A stretch of DNA of 64,000 nt from Henricia sp. BOLD:AAB3569 (taxonomy: Eukaryota > Echinodermata > Asteroidea > Spinulosida > Echinasteridae), in the NCBI GenBank assembly GCA_037783545.1, contig JBBELK010000218.1, positions 372,001 through 436,000 of the forward strand, in the 5' to 3' direction. Shown here one piece after another: positions 11,376 to 22,552 of the stretch. The notes below the pieces were generated by a model that worked only from the letters and a program-made list of their open reading frames with translations, ran no database searches and had not been told where the DNA came from. Position numbers and translations under genes: made by a program. Within the stretch, counting starts at the first letter, position 1, and each line of letters begins with the position of its first letter.

Positions 11376-12419
11376 GTTTTTACAACAGTTCAATTATACA
11401 TGTACTTGGTTTGAAGATAATCACTTAAGGCCTTTGAAATGCTGAAAGTACTCGGGGGAAAGTAGTCGGTGAGTACTTTCAGAATTTCAAAGACCCCAGG
11501 TACATGTAATTGTAAAAGCCAAACTGGGGTTATTACCGTCAAACCAAGTATAAGTACAGTTCTCATTGTAAAGCGAGTTTTACATTGTCTGTGTAATCAT
11601 AACTTGTATTAGACAACATTTCCTTCAAGTACTCGACTACAACACTGTTAATGCTCAGTTAAATGACTAGGGTACATGTACTAACTGCATGGGGACAGGT
11701 TTGAATTACATGTAATTTTTGAATTGACCATTCCAACTGGAGACCTTTCGTCAACATGGATCAAGTGCTCTGCCAACTGAGCTCTTTATACATTTTTTAT
11801 TTGGTATTGATTTCACTGGTTCAATTATCAATTCATAAAAACTATCCGTTCCGTTAAAATGCCATTATTTCACCTTTTGGACCACCGTTTTTTTTGTGAC
11901 ACCTGTGTGCTGTGAGTGTTTAATTTGTCCAAAGTAATTCAAATGGTGCTTTCAAATGTAGGAAAACTGTCAGTTAAACTAAATAACAGTACACGTAATT
12001 CAAGTACTAAGCTATAAACATTGCATTTCGCATGCAAAAGACAAAGAATTAGAAAAATAAATAAATAACCTGGCAATACCTCTGCAAAGAACATTAAGAG
12101 TTCATTATTATTAGACAGACTTTTTAAAAAAGGGCCAGCATTTGTAATGTGGTGGGGGGAGTGGGTGGTCTTAGCCATGGAGAAATATAGGAAATTAAAG
12201 GTACTAATGCTTTCAGAATCTTCAGGGATGTGATTTGTTCCGGAATAATCTTTGTCACAAACCAATGAGACAAAAGAAAGTTACGGGAAAAACCGGAACA
12301 ATCACATCTTGATTAAGGAGGCTTGGGCCCAGTCTCCTATCAATCTACATTTTTCATGAATAATCTTTAAGCTTACCCATATTCATAGTGCTGCTTAGGC
12401 ATTAGCTGAAAAGGCATGC

Positions 12420-13649
12420 TTAAAGGAGCTTGTTCAGATTTTTCCAGAAAATGGATTTTGTTCTAACCTACATCCCCAAAATACTATCCATGGAAAGAAA
12501 ACAGGAAATTTGCAATCTCCAATTTGGAAGCAAAACGTTTGGTGTATTCATACTGCACTGCTTTATCTATTAAACCAGGGGTCGATTTCACTAACGTTTA
12601 CGATCCTTCGTAACTCAAGATGCGATGGATTACCGCTCCGTAACTCGTGTTGCGTCCTAAGATCAATTTCAAGAAACTTGCGATGAGTGTACCGATGCAT
12701 ATCTGCCATGGCAACGCACCGTAAGCTACGATGAGGCAATGGGTCATCGTAGCGTACTTTTTGACCAACGATGGTCGTGGTTTTTGCCATTTTTGGAAAA
12801 CGAACTCTGGCTCACCAAAAAACTGATTGTCACCCTTGATACAGTATATGCTAAGCGATAATAAACGAGATAACATTTTAAAATTCTACACATACGATTT
12901 TAGCAGGTGACAAAGTGTCACTTTAAAACTGTTTAGTGTCCATGTTTTTATACTGCATGCAAAAACACGGAAGCTATGCTGCGGCTGCTGCCGCGCGCTG
13001 CAGCTAGCTGTTGGCCATCCATTGTCTACGTCGGCCACAACGTCGTGTACGTGTACATGGAATACAAATTTCAAAGATGCTACCGTGTTCTACACGCGTC
13101 CTACGCGCGACTTAAAAACGCGAAAAAAAAACCGCCTACGCGCTTGGTGACTGCACAAAATGTATTGGTATACGCGTCCCGCAAGCTGCGCGCCAAATTT
13201 AACGCGCGCGCTTGCACTACGCAGAACGGACACGGGGACCTTTTGAACTCGTGTAGCCAACGACCGTTTTATTAAAAACCTAATTCAGCACAGCAAACAG
13301 CCTCAGAGTAAATATGCAAATATCCTAGACCTTAATCGATAATCGAACGCATCACGCTTACGATAGGTTTGGTGAAATCCACCGCAGCACCTATCATAGC
13401 CACGATCCATCGCAGCCCTACGATCCATCGCAAGCCTTATATTGACCTTAACTTACGAAGAGTTTGGTGAAATCGACCCCTGATAAATTAGTTTGCAAAA
13501 CATTGGTGGTTTTTGACAATATCCTTGAAAATAAGCGGATTGAGAGTGCCAAATTTCAGAATGGTAATGAGAAAAATATGACAAATGATATGGTTTGGAA
13601 AAAAATGGGGGGTGGGGACTCAAAAATGTGATCTGGACATCTCTTTTAA
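12420..13649 (+). mobile_element. TTAAAGGAGC-end MITE, copy 2 (interrupted)
   Basis: The left part (12420-12575) and right part (13483-13649) align with the intact copy 21437-21774; a 907 bp element separates them. Confidence 0.75.
12576..13482. mobile_element. 907 bp element with CAGGGGTCGATTTCAC ends
   Basis: Ends CAGGGGTCGATTTCACTAAC / TTGGTGAAATCGACCCCTG. The CAGGG...CCCTG ends are hAT-like. The GC-rich centre (13080-13220, repeated 'acgcgc') has only short frames; no transposase seen. Confidence 0.65.
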
Positions 13650-15880
13650 GTGTATTTCATAGTCCCTGCATTCTTTAGCATGCACGTGCTTGGAAACTGC
13701 TATTGTTTCATCACTAGCACAGTGTGGCTCTGCAGTTAACGCACGTTTTCAAATGCATACCATTAATGATGCCTATAAAATTAGCCTGATGTTCGGTTAA
13801 CAGAAAATATGCTGCGTTTAAAGCGGCTCTATGAAATTGGGCCTGGTGGGGAGACGATCATCAGCATTGTATTCTTTCAGAAACAGAAGACCAAAGAGGA
13901 CACACTAAGCAATATCTTGTTAATATACAACTGTACTGCTAATTAAACTTTCTTTTTGTATATATGTTTGGTGTAATATCTTATGGCAGCTGATAGAGTG
14001 TTGATATAAATGGGTTATTTATTTATAAATAAGTGTCATTCCTACCACATGTGCAGACATCAGATCTATACATGTGCGGTTCTGTGCAAGGGGTCCGTTG
14101 AATATATTTTTTTATAAAACACCCGAATAAATCCCTGTCATCTGATTAGTGCGTTGCCAGTCATGCGTCGTTGAATTATTTGGTATAAACTGCGCGCCGT
14201 TGGTTATCCACGATGTGGCGTGGTATATCCACTTGAACTACATGTTGCGCGCAAAAAGTATGTACGGCTGTACTGCACGCATGCTTTAGCTGCCATGGAT
14301 TATCCTCTCGAATTACACATTCGCAATGGCTCCATGAACGACTAATGTATATCACTATCGTGCACAGTTGGGCCTACATGTGTTTATTTGAAGCCGTCTG
14401 TTTGAACTCTCCGAAGTGTTGTTCAAAATGAACCACAAAAAGACACGATGATGGGGATTTATTCGGTTTTATAAAACAAATAATGAATGTTTAAAATTTG
14501 TGCAACAGTACAAATAATTTCATTCGGTGACAGATTCAATGGTCTATTCTCTTGGAATAGAACATTGAATCTGTCGCCTCATGAAATTATTTGTACTGTT
14601 GCACAAATTTGCATAATATGCAGTCTGAACAAAATAATAATATACTTAAAATCAATTGCAACGGACAATACACTTGAGGCGAATGACAATTTGGGATCAA
14701 TGTTTGTTCAGTAATTTGAAAACCATTTGCACCAAACCGCTGATGTCAAATGCACCAGTGAGTATAGCATACTGCTCAGGCAACCAAACTTATATTTTCT
14801 TTTGCAAAAATTTGACAGGCCCAAAACCACAAACTGATTTGCAATAAGCATGTAAATCAAAATCAACCTAGAATTAAGACAGAAAACGCGACAATTAAGA
14901 TTCAGAATTTTGTCTTGGCCACTTTCCTCAAAATATTGTGTGAATTGCATCCCGGAACTTATGTACTTTCATGTGTGTTCATGTAACCCCTATGGATAGA
15001 AGATGTGCATTCCTGTTTAAAGTTCAGTGTTTTTTTGTTGAATTTCTGCCTAAACTGCCAAATATTGTGTACTAGTTAGAATTATCACCCAGTGTGTACA
15101 ATCCTTCCTAAACAATAAAAATCATACAGGTGCTATACAGTGTATATACATAATCTACTGGTGCTAAATAGCTGGTATATTGATTTGTGCTGTTAAAATT
15201 GCAGTTTTATTTTGTCTGGGGTGGTGAAAATGTGGTTAGTTTTTGGAAGATAGGATTTAATTTAGCTTGGTCGGTTTTAAATGCACATAAGCAAAAAGCA
15301 GCTTGTAACACAATTTGCTGTTGAAATAGAACCAAGCATTAAAACATTACCTATGCACTAAATTCAGATGAAACAGAAAGCATGTATTCAAGCATTTTTC
15401 CTTATCTAAAAGTGTACATAATCACACGACAGACTTGTAACCTTGTACATGTTTTGAATGCACAAAATATTCATAGTATTTGCACATTTGTGCTCTAGCC
15501 TGGTTTGAAGAGGAAAACCTTTAATTGTTACCCTTATTCTAAATTCTACATTAACCTCCCATGGAATCTCATTTCCTACACAGCTGGGAGTTTCCGTTGT
15601 GGCAAGCTGTGTGTTACATATTCAGTAAGCAGTTCATTACAGACTTGAAAATTTAAAACAATAATTGGTTGTCATTCCTGATACAATGTTCCAGTAATTA
15701 TAGCAAGTCAATTTGCAGGACCTCTTAATAAGGTTCGACTGTGCAAACCAAGTGGTTTTTTCAGGCAGGGCGAGTGTGGCATCCTGGGGACGAAACTGGG
15801 AAGGTACAATGTAGTTTCATATCTGTTAAGATATATGTAATAAGGCTAATTTTCCTCTCTCCAAGTATGAAATACTGGGT
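13650..15880. other. Gene-free stretch with one hairpin
   Basis: No exon recognised. It contains a strong hairpin at 14495-14613 ('gtgcaacagtacaaataatt' and complement, inner stem on 'cagattcaatg') and a poly-G tract at 15883-15910. The rest is unremarkable A/T-rich sequence. Confidence 0.5.
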
Positions 15881-16243
15881 GGGTGGGGGGGGGGGGGGGG
15901 GGGGTGGGGGATATTAAAGCTTTTAATTTACTTTTTGTTTTTTAGAGTCAAACACTTAAAGGCCTATTGTATCATTTGCAATGACCCAATTTTGTTTTTC
16001 ATGAGTTGACAAGAAAACCTTACTCAAAGTGTTGATAGCAATGGTAACAAACACGTCAAAAATGGTATTTCATGTTGGAAATTGACAACCAAAGGTGGGT
16101 TTCTAAAACAAGGTCTGTACACAGCACTTTTTTACCATTCACTTGTACACAAAAATCCATATATAGATATTTCAAGGTTTTCTGAAGCACTGATGCATCT
16201 ATGTAGCTATTTCTTCAGGCTAGTTTACCAACATTCTTCCTTA

Positions 16244-16728
16244 GATAAACTCCTAAAAAAAAGTTCAGAAAGTCAAGTTTGACTGACGATTTCTCTCTTG
16301 TTACTAAATCATTTCCCTTGAATTTGGTATCATTGGAAAGCCCCGTTATTCCTCTTTACAGTGATGTGTCATTTGTTATGATTAATCAATTGGGGGATGT
16401 GCAGTATAGCGGAATACAGGGGTGGGTGGAAAGTGAAAGGTCACAAAATTCACTGCTATTGTCATGCAGTGCATTCCTTTTGCTTGGAGGATGGGAATGT
16501 GTCAATGCACTTTTTGACAATAGCAATGCATTTTGTGACATTTCACTTTACACCCGCCCCCTTATTCAGCTGTACTGCACATCCCCCAATTGCTTAATCA
16601 TAACAAATGACGCATCATCGTAAAGAGGAATAACGGGGCTTTTCGATGATATAAAATTCAAGGAAAATTATTTGCAACGAGAGAAATCGTCTGTCAAACT
16701 TGACTTTCTGAACTTTGAAGAGTTTATA
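16244..16728. mobile_element. 485 bp inverted-repeat MITE, intact copy
   Basis: Arms of over 200 bases ('gttcagaaagtcaagtttga' and complement; 'ggggatgtgcag' inner). Copy B at 26556-27345 carries a SINE. Confidence 0.75.
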
Positions 16729-17236
16729 TTACACTTTTCCACGAATTTGCAAAAGGTTGTATCTTGCGAATACTCTTATTAAACATTTTAGTTCCGTTTG
16801 TTTTTCCTTGTGAAACCATTTACTTTATGTATGAACCAAGTTCATTTTAAAGTTATCAACATTTTAGTTCGTTTTATTTATTGTTTTCTAGGAGATTTAA
16901 GCCATGGGTTACCGTTTGGCATATTAGGTAATTTATGTACAGTAGTACAATGTTATACTTGTGTATACTTTCAAATGCTAATGTACCCATTGCCAAATAT
17001 TGATTGTACATAATACATGATGTTAATTATGAATATAATGGAATGCGAGGTTTATTTGATTATACATGTCATTATAGACATGTACCAGTTTTTGTGAAGA
17101 TATTGAGTTACATATTCACAGTACTCCACTGTTTTAATTCTTGGTCAGCGTTGAAAACTTTTACTTTATTTCTAAAGACCAGTTGTAAGTTTCACGTTTT
17201 TCTATGCAGTGTTTGAATGTCAAGTCCCTCGGACTT

Positions 17237-17950
17237 AAGATACTCACACACGGGAAAAAGCGTGAGCTTCAAGAGTTGGCGAATTTGGGAAACTCTTGGT
17301 AAAACCCTTGGCATTACGATGTCTACGAGTGTACTACAAGTTTTGCTATGCTATTGGGCGTTTCTATAAATTAGGGGTCCAAAAGTGTGACATTTGGTGT
17401 CCCCCGGGGGTTACACCTTATGTGTTATTCTTCGTACAAAAATCATTAAAATGGCTTTTAAACCATTTTGTATGAATTGTACTTTATGTACTCACTCTTT
17501 GAGATGGAAAGTATTTAAAGAATGTGTCCTGAATTTACAAAAACAAGATGTAAAATGTAACGGGGGACACCAACACTGGACCCCTAATTTATAGAAAGAC
17601 CCTATTACAAATTAGACGGGAGTTTCCCAAGTAGGTCATGAGTTTGCTGCGAGCGGTACTTGCATAAGTTACCCAACTTCGGCATTTTGCATTTGATTTG
17701 GCACCAAGCCATCTGGAATTTCACCGACTCCTGCAACTCGCATGTACAAGTGGTCTACAAAATAAAACCCCCTGTCAATCCGTCATACAATGCTATATAC
17801 GAGTTGGCAACTCGTGGCAAAAATTGTAAACATGTTTTAACTTTTTGTTTACGTGTCGTCTCCCGAGTTACACGAATCATCCCGAGTTCGCCACCTCTTA
17901 AAGTTCATGCCAACTCGCACCCAAAATTTTTCCCGTGTGTGTGAGAGGGC
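17237..17950. mobile_element. MITE with CTCACACACGGGAAAA ends, host of a second element
   Basis: Ends 'actcacacacgggaaaa' / 'ttttcccgtgtgtgtgag'. A 248 bp MITE (17355-17602) is inserted; the remaining interior has no coding signal. Confidence 0.6.
17355..17602. mobile_element. MITE, 'ctataaattaggggtcca' ends, copy 1
   Basis: The inverted ends match over 25 bases. It is about 80% similar by eye to 62622-62878, including 'ttgtactttatgta' and 'aatatgtcctgaatttaca'-type interior. Confidence 0.7.
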
Positions 17951-17999
17951 CTTTACAGGGGCATGGAATGGACTCGCTACAACACTTTAACTTGTTGAA

Positions 18000-19360
18000 A
18001 TTTTCCTGCTTTCACAGTATCTTAACATTTGTTATAAATGTTGAAAAACCAAAGAATCAACATTTCTTGAATAATTTATTCAAATTTATAGGGTTTATAA
18101 AGTTCAGATGTCCAATAACTGGCCTTATTATGTGACCTTTGGAGAACTTGGCCTATGTGTGTGTGTTTGAAAAGCAATACATAATTATTCATAAGCTGAT
18201 ACACTGTTGTACATGTACTTGTGAAAAATTAACCACCTGCAAGCAGTAACAAGAAGCCAATAAAAAGCTCTGTAAAGCTCTATCTAGGGAAAGCAATCTA
18301 TTGGTGTTAAATTTAATTGATTCGTTTCTCTCGCGGATGGAAATATGACATTTATATTGTGCAGTTATACATGTGTGTATACTCAACCGCTCATCACAAA
18401 ATCCATAATTTGCCGAGACTTTCTTAGTATTGGGTAAAACTTTCAGAAAAGCAAGTTAACACTGCTTTCAATGCACCAACAGATTTTGCACTTCTTCAAA
18501 CTATTGTAGAAAGGGCTTAATTGTAAGCGGTTTGATCAAGATTCACCAACTAAAAATTTGTACCAAGTTTAGGTAATTGTTAAATTCAGACACGCCAACA
18601 TTGGAATTTGAAAAAGTAATTTGCCACGGGGCACCTGCTTTGGACACAAATTTTTATAAATTACACCCAAACCCTTTTGAAACCCCACATTTCAAGCTAT
18701 GCATTCTAGAATTATGTCACAATACTGGTCGTTATTGGCTGAAACAATTGTACAAACTACACCTAAATCGTAAATGTTGCCATCTCTAAATCGAGGCTTC
18801 ATGTAATTCACCAAAAACTAAACCAAGCACCTTTCACACTTAATATTTGGGGCAAGCCGGGCAGAGGTTTGGGTCAGATCTTTAGTGATCTACGGGAGGG
18901 GTGGTTATGCTCGCGTGAATACCAATTCCAACTAGTGAGTAACAACTACAATATGCGCACACGTTAAGCACAAGGTCCGCGGTTCAAATCCTGGTGGAGC
19001 CAACTTGTTTTTCACTGTATCAAGATTTCCTAAACTCGTGGACATTTGTCAACATATCTATCAAGTAAAGAACCATGTGAAACTCGGAAGTACGAATAAA
19101 ATACAGTAGAAGCAACTTACATGTCCACACTTAAGTTAACATATGGCTCTCTCACTGCATAGCCCTGTACCTGGTCCTGCCACACCCAGCAGACTCAAGG
19201 AACAGTCAGAAGTGCCTGGGTTTTACAAGGTAGTCACAATAGACCAAACACAGGAATGCTATGCACGAGGACTGCAACAATGGCCTTAGAACCCTGTACA
19301 GCACAAGTGCAAACAAAATATTTGGAACATAACCCTAAAGAACATGCAGAGGGTACAGCC
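18000..19360. other. Gene-free stretch
   Basis: No exon or large repeat recognised. 18955-19005 has a B-box-like 'ggttcaaatcctggtggagcc', probably a tRNA/SINE scrap. Confidence 0.4.
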
Positions 19361-19364
19361 ACCA

Positions 19365-19946
19365 CACCCACCCTTCCATTGTTCACCATTATGTCTCGGA
19401 CATCCAAGGAATTTAAAAGGAATTCCTTTGTTTTTAGAGGGAGTTGGTGGTTAACAAAAGGGAAGAGTGTGTTGAGGGGTTAGGAGAGTCCCTTTGCCAC
19501 ATATCGTGCTGGCTTTTCCTACCTCCATTAGCCTTTTTGAAGTATGGCGGACACAATAGGAGGGCGCACTTTGCAGTGGGTATAAAATCGACTAAAATGC
19601 AAAATAACTCAGTTTTTTACTTTACACTTATTAATTTTATTGATAATTCTGTCTATGTATTATAATTACAACATGTAAATCAAGTTTTTGGAAAGAAATA
19701 CAATTGATAAAAAAATTCATACCCAAATGAAATTGCGCCCTCTCCTTTTGTTCCGCCATACTTCTAAAAGGCTAATGGTATAACTATACCCAGCACGATA
19801 TGTGGCAGAGGGACTATCCCTAACGCCCCTGTACCTCAACACACTCTTCCCTTTTGTTAACGCACCAATCCCCCTAAAAACTGGAAGGAATTCCTTAGAA
19901 ATTCCTTGGATGTTTGAGACACAATAGGGTAACAATGGTAGGGGGG
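19365..19946. mobile_element. Large palindrome with a MITE at its centre
   Basis: The outer arms (about 19365-19528 and 19775-19946) are inverted copies ('aaaggaattcctt', 'aacaaaagggaagagtgtgt', 'gccacatatcgtgctgg'). A one-armed relative lies at 28505-28680. A poly-G tract at 19939-19961 ends it. Confidence 0.65.
19531..19772. mobile_element. MITE, TAGCCTTTTTGAAGTATGGC family, copy 1
   Basis: Ends GCCTTTTTGAAGTATGGCGG / CCGCCATACTTCTAAAAGGC, TA on both sides. Opposite-orientation copy at 32452-32686; a diverged copy is near 29760-29960. Confidence 0.75.
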
Positions 19947-20611
19947 GGGGGGGGGGGGGGGGAGTCCGTTTGCCACATATCGTGCTGCATACGGGTATAA
20001 CATAGACCCAAGTAACCTTAGCAACACGCAAGTGGTGACATTTTCACTTGAGTACTCTATTAAGATTGAAATACATGTACAGAAGTCAGTCACACAGGAA
20101 TAATAAATTTTCTTCCAAATTAATTTCACATCTTTAATTTTACAATTTATTAGTACTCAATAATATAGGTCTCCTTGACCAAAGTTACAGTTTATCCACT
20201 AGGGCGCACTACAATGTCAACTTAAGTATGAGGAAGTTCTAAAGTGGAAAGCGGGCTGTGAATGATTTTTATGGCTACATCCAGTATCCTGAAATAGGAT
20301 CAATGGTAGTCACTAGGTAGACGGCTTGCTCACTTTCCATAGACTAGTGTGTAATTTCGAGATGTAGCCAGATATGTCTTGTTGTTAAAAACTCAAGACA
20401 TATTCGAAACCCCGTTCGAGTGTTGTCAGAACACGAGAACGGAGTTTTGAATGCCAAGAATGAACATGCAAACATTGTTCGCGAACAAGATTCTTACTCC
20501 CCGCTCAGTGGGAAGTGGACGAAGAGCAAAGATGGCTGACAAAGAATGAATGGCTACGACTGGAAGTAATTTAGCTGACTAACTACCGGTAATTTACTCG
20601 CAACTTGTAAG

Positions 20612-20702
20612 TTAAAGGAACACACCGGCTTTGATAGGCTATTTTTTGTCGATGATGCTACATCACTAAATTATGTAAACAGTTAGCCGGTGTGTTCCTT
20701 TA
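20612..20702. mobile_element. Short hairpin element, TTAAAGGAACACACCGGCT arms
   Basis: 91 bases, arms TTAAAGGAACACACCGGCT and complement, TTAA at both ends. Confidence 0.6.
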
Positions 20703-21231
20703 ACTCCCTATTTTTGGTAGCACAGGAGAGAAAACAACGACCTAAAACATAAGGTCCGCTCTATGAAGCTTATTTTGAATGAGATTTTGAGGCAGTATTT
20801 TCTCAACAGCCAGAGCGTTACCAACTTTCACCATTTTTATGCAAAATTATGCAACCAAAATTATGCAACCACACACTCAGTAGACCCTATGCACTTCTGC
20901 ATTCATAACTGTAGACCCAAGAACGTCGTTCTCGAGTCATTCGAGTACTACAGGGTTTCGAATATGCCCAAAGTGTACAAAGGCCATAGACTTTTGAATC
21001 TAGACTAGTGACCATGGACTGCTAGACTACAAAAAGACCTACATGTAAATGGACAGACAGGCTTCTTCAAACTGCTATAGCATACATATTTTCATCTACT
21101 GACATCTGAAAGCCACCGTTATTGTTTTTAAAACTATTAGGATTACAACAAAAATAACCATAGATTTTTGTTCTCCATATAATTACAGTCGCACAGTGTA
21201 GGATAGTTGAACCAGCCATGTGGCACCGGCA

Positions 21232-21302
21232 AGCTCGGTGGCCGAGTGGCTAAGACTTCTGCCTTGTATGCAGAAGGTCATGGGTTCGAGTCTCTTCTAA
21301 CC
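21232..21302 (+). repeat. tRNA-like sequence, apparent anticodon TGT
   Basis: 'ggtggccgagtggctaaga', a TCTGC/GCAGA anticodon stem with loop CTTGTAT, and 'gggttcgagtc'. The acceptor and T stems do not close properly, so a pseudogene or SINE head is likely. Confidence 0.4.
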
Positions 21303-21436
21303 TCAAGTTTGGTTCAACAAATGCACTGGAAATGGATACATCACTTGATAATACTGATAACTTAAAATTTATGGAAATGTCTAAAATCCTTTCAAATCTT
21401 TTCCATATGGCATCGACAGCAAAGCTCTGACTAACC

Positions 21437-21774
21437 TTAAAGGAGCTTGTTCACGTTTTTCCAGAAAATGGATTTCGTTTTAACCTAACAATCATATAAA
21501 ATATCCATGGGAAGATAACTGGAAATTTACAATCTCCAACTTGGATGTAGAGGCAAAAAGGTTGGTGTGATCACTGCACTGGTTTATGGAACTGATAAAT
21601 TAGTTTACAAAACATTGGGTTTTTTTGGACAAAATCCTTAAAATTATACAAGTTGAGAGCCCGAAATTTCAGAATGGTAATGAGAAAAATATGAGAAATT
21701 ATATGGTATCAAAATCTCAACACCCATTGGAAAAATGGGCGGCTCAAAAATGTGATCTGGACGCGCTCCTTTAA
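21437..21774. mobile_element. TTAAAGGAGC-end MITE, intact copy
   Basis: 338 bases, ends TTAAAGGAGCTTGTTCACG / 'ggacgcgctcctttaa'. Reference copy for the two interrupted ones at 6160-6640 and 12420-13649. Confidence 0.75.
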
Positions 21775-21950
21775 AACTCTTACTTCCAGTCAGATATTAC
21801 ATACAGCCAATTTCACAAAACCTGTATTTTGCGTACGTCCGCTTATGCAACATTTTACTGCATAAGCTGCATAAAACATCTTCCGATAATTACAAGTGAT
21901 GCCATTTTCAGAAGCTATGCAAGCTCTGCACCTTTTTGTAAAATCGAGTA

Positions 21951-22382
21951 CTGGGCTGGGTTCCACTTATGCGAACGTTTGTAAACGTTGGGGATAACGT
22001 TTTGCTCAATGTGGAACAGATTGTTTGCTAAAATATGGTGTCAAGATGGCGGCGCTCACTTCCAAGCAGTCGTAGCGATGTTGTAATGGGCGCTACTTAC
22101 CAAATTTTTGAAAAAATATGACACGTTGCCATTGATTGTGTATCGCTAACGATAAGGGGGAAAAAGACACGAAAGGTGCGATTTATTTGTTATTTTCAAA
22201 ACTTGAAAGCATCGTCTGTCATTTTTCATGTCGCGTACGCCCTTTTGAAATGACTCGCGAACAACCCAAAAGTTTGTTGGCCAACGTTGGCGAACATTGG
22301 TGGTGCACAGTTCGTTCCACTCGAAATTGTTGGCCAACGTTGCCAACGTTTGCAAACGTTCGTGTGTGTGGAACGCAGCCCT
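21951..22382. mobile_element. GGGCTGCGTTCCAC MITE, copy A
   Basis: Ends 'gggctgggttccacttatgc' / 'gtgtggaacgcagccct'. The interior shares 'tatcgctaacgataaggg' and 'aaatgactcgcgaaca' with copy B in reverse orientation. Confidence 0.7.
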
Positions 22383-22434
22383 GATCTCTGTAATGTTTTG
22401 AAAGTTACAACAGCTATCGGAATGACAACAGCAC

Positions 22435-22440
22435 TTTATT
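22435..22440 (-). promoter_or_regulatory. Polyadenylation signal of the V-ATPase E gene
   Basis: Minus-strand AATAAA, 113 bases after the stop codon. Another 53 bases on, the right end of a 430 bp inverted-repeat element begins, so transcripts would end next to that element. Confidence 0.55.
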
Positions 22441-22552
22441 GCATACAAGATAATATATATTACTTTTTCTTACAAACCAGCATTTCTCCTTCGAGGTACA
22501 CATGTGTACAGTGGTGGATGTCCATAAGATTCTTTTTTGAAAAATATATATC

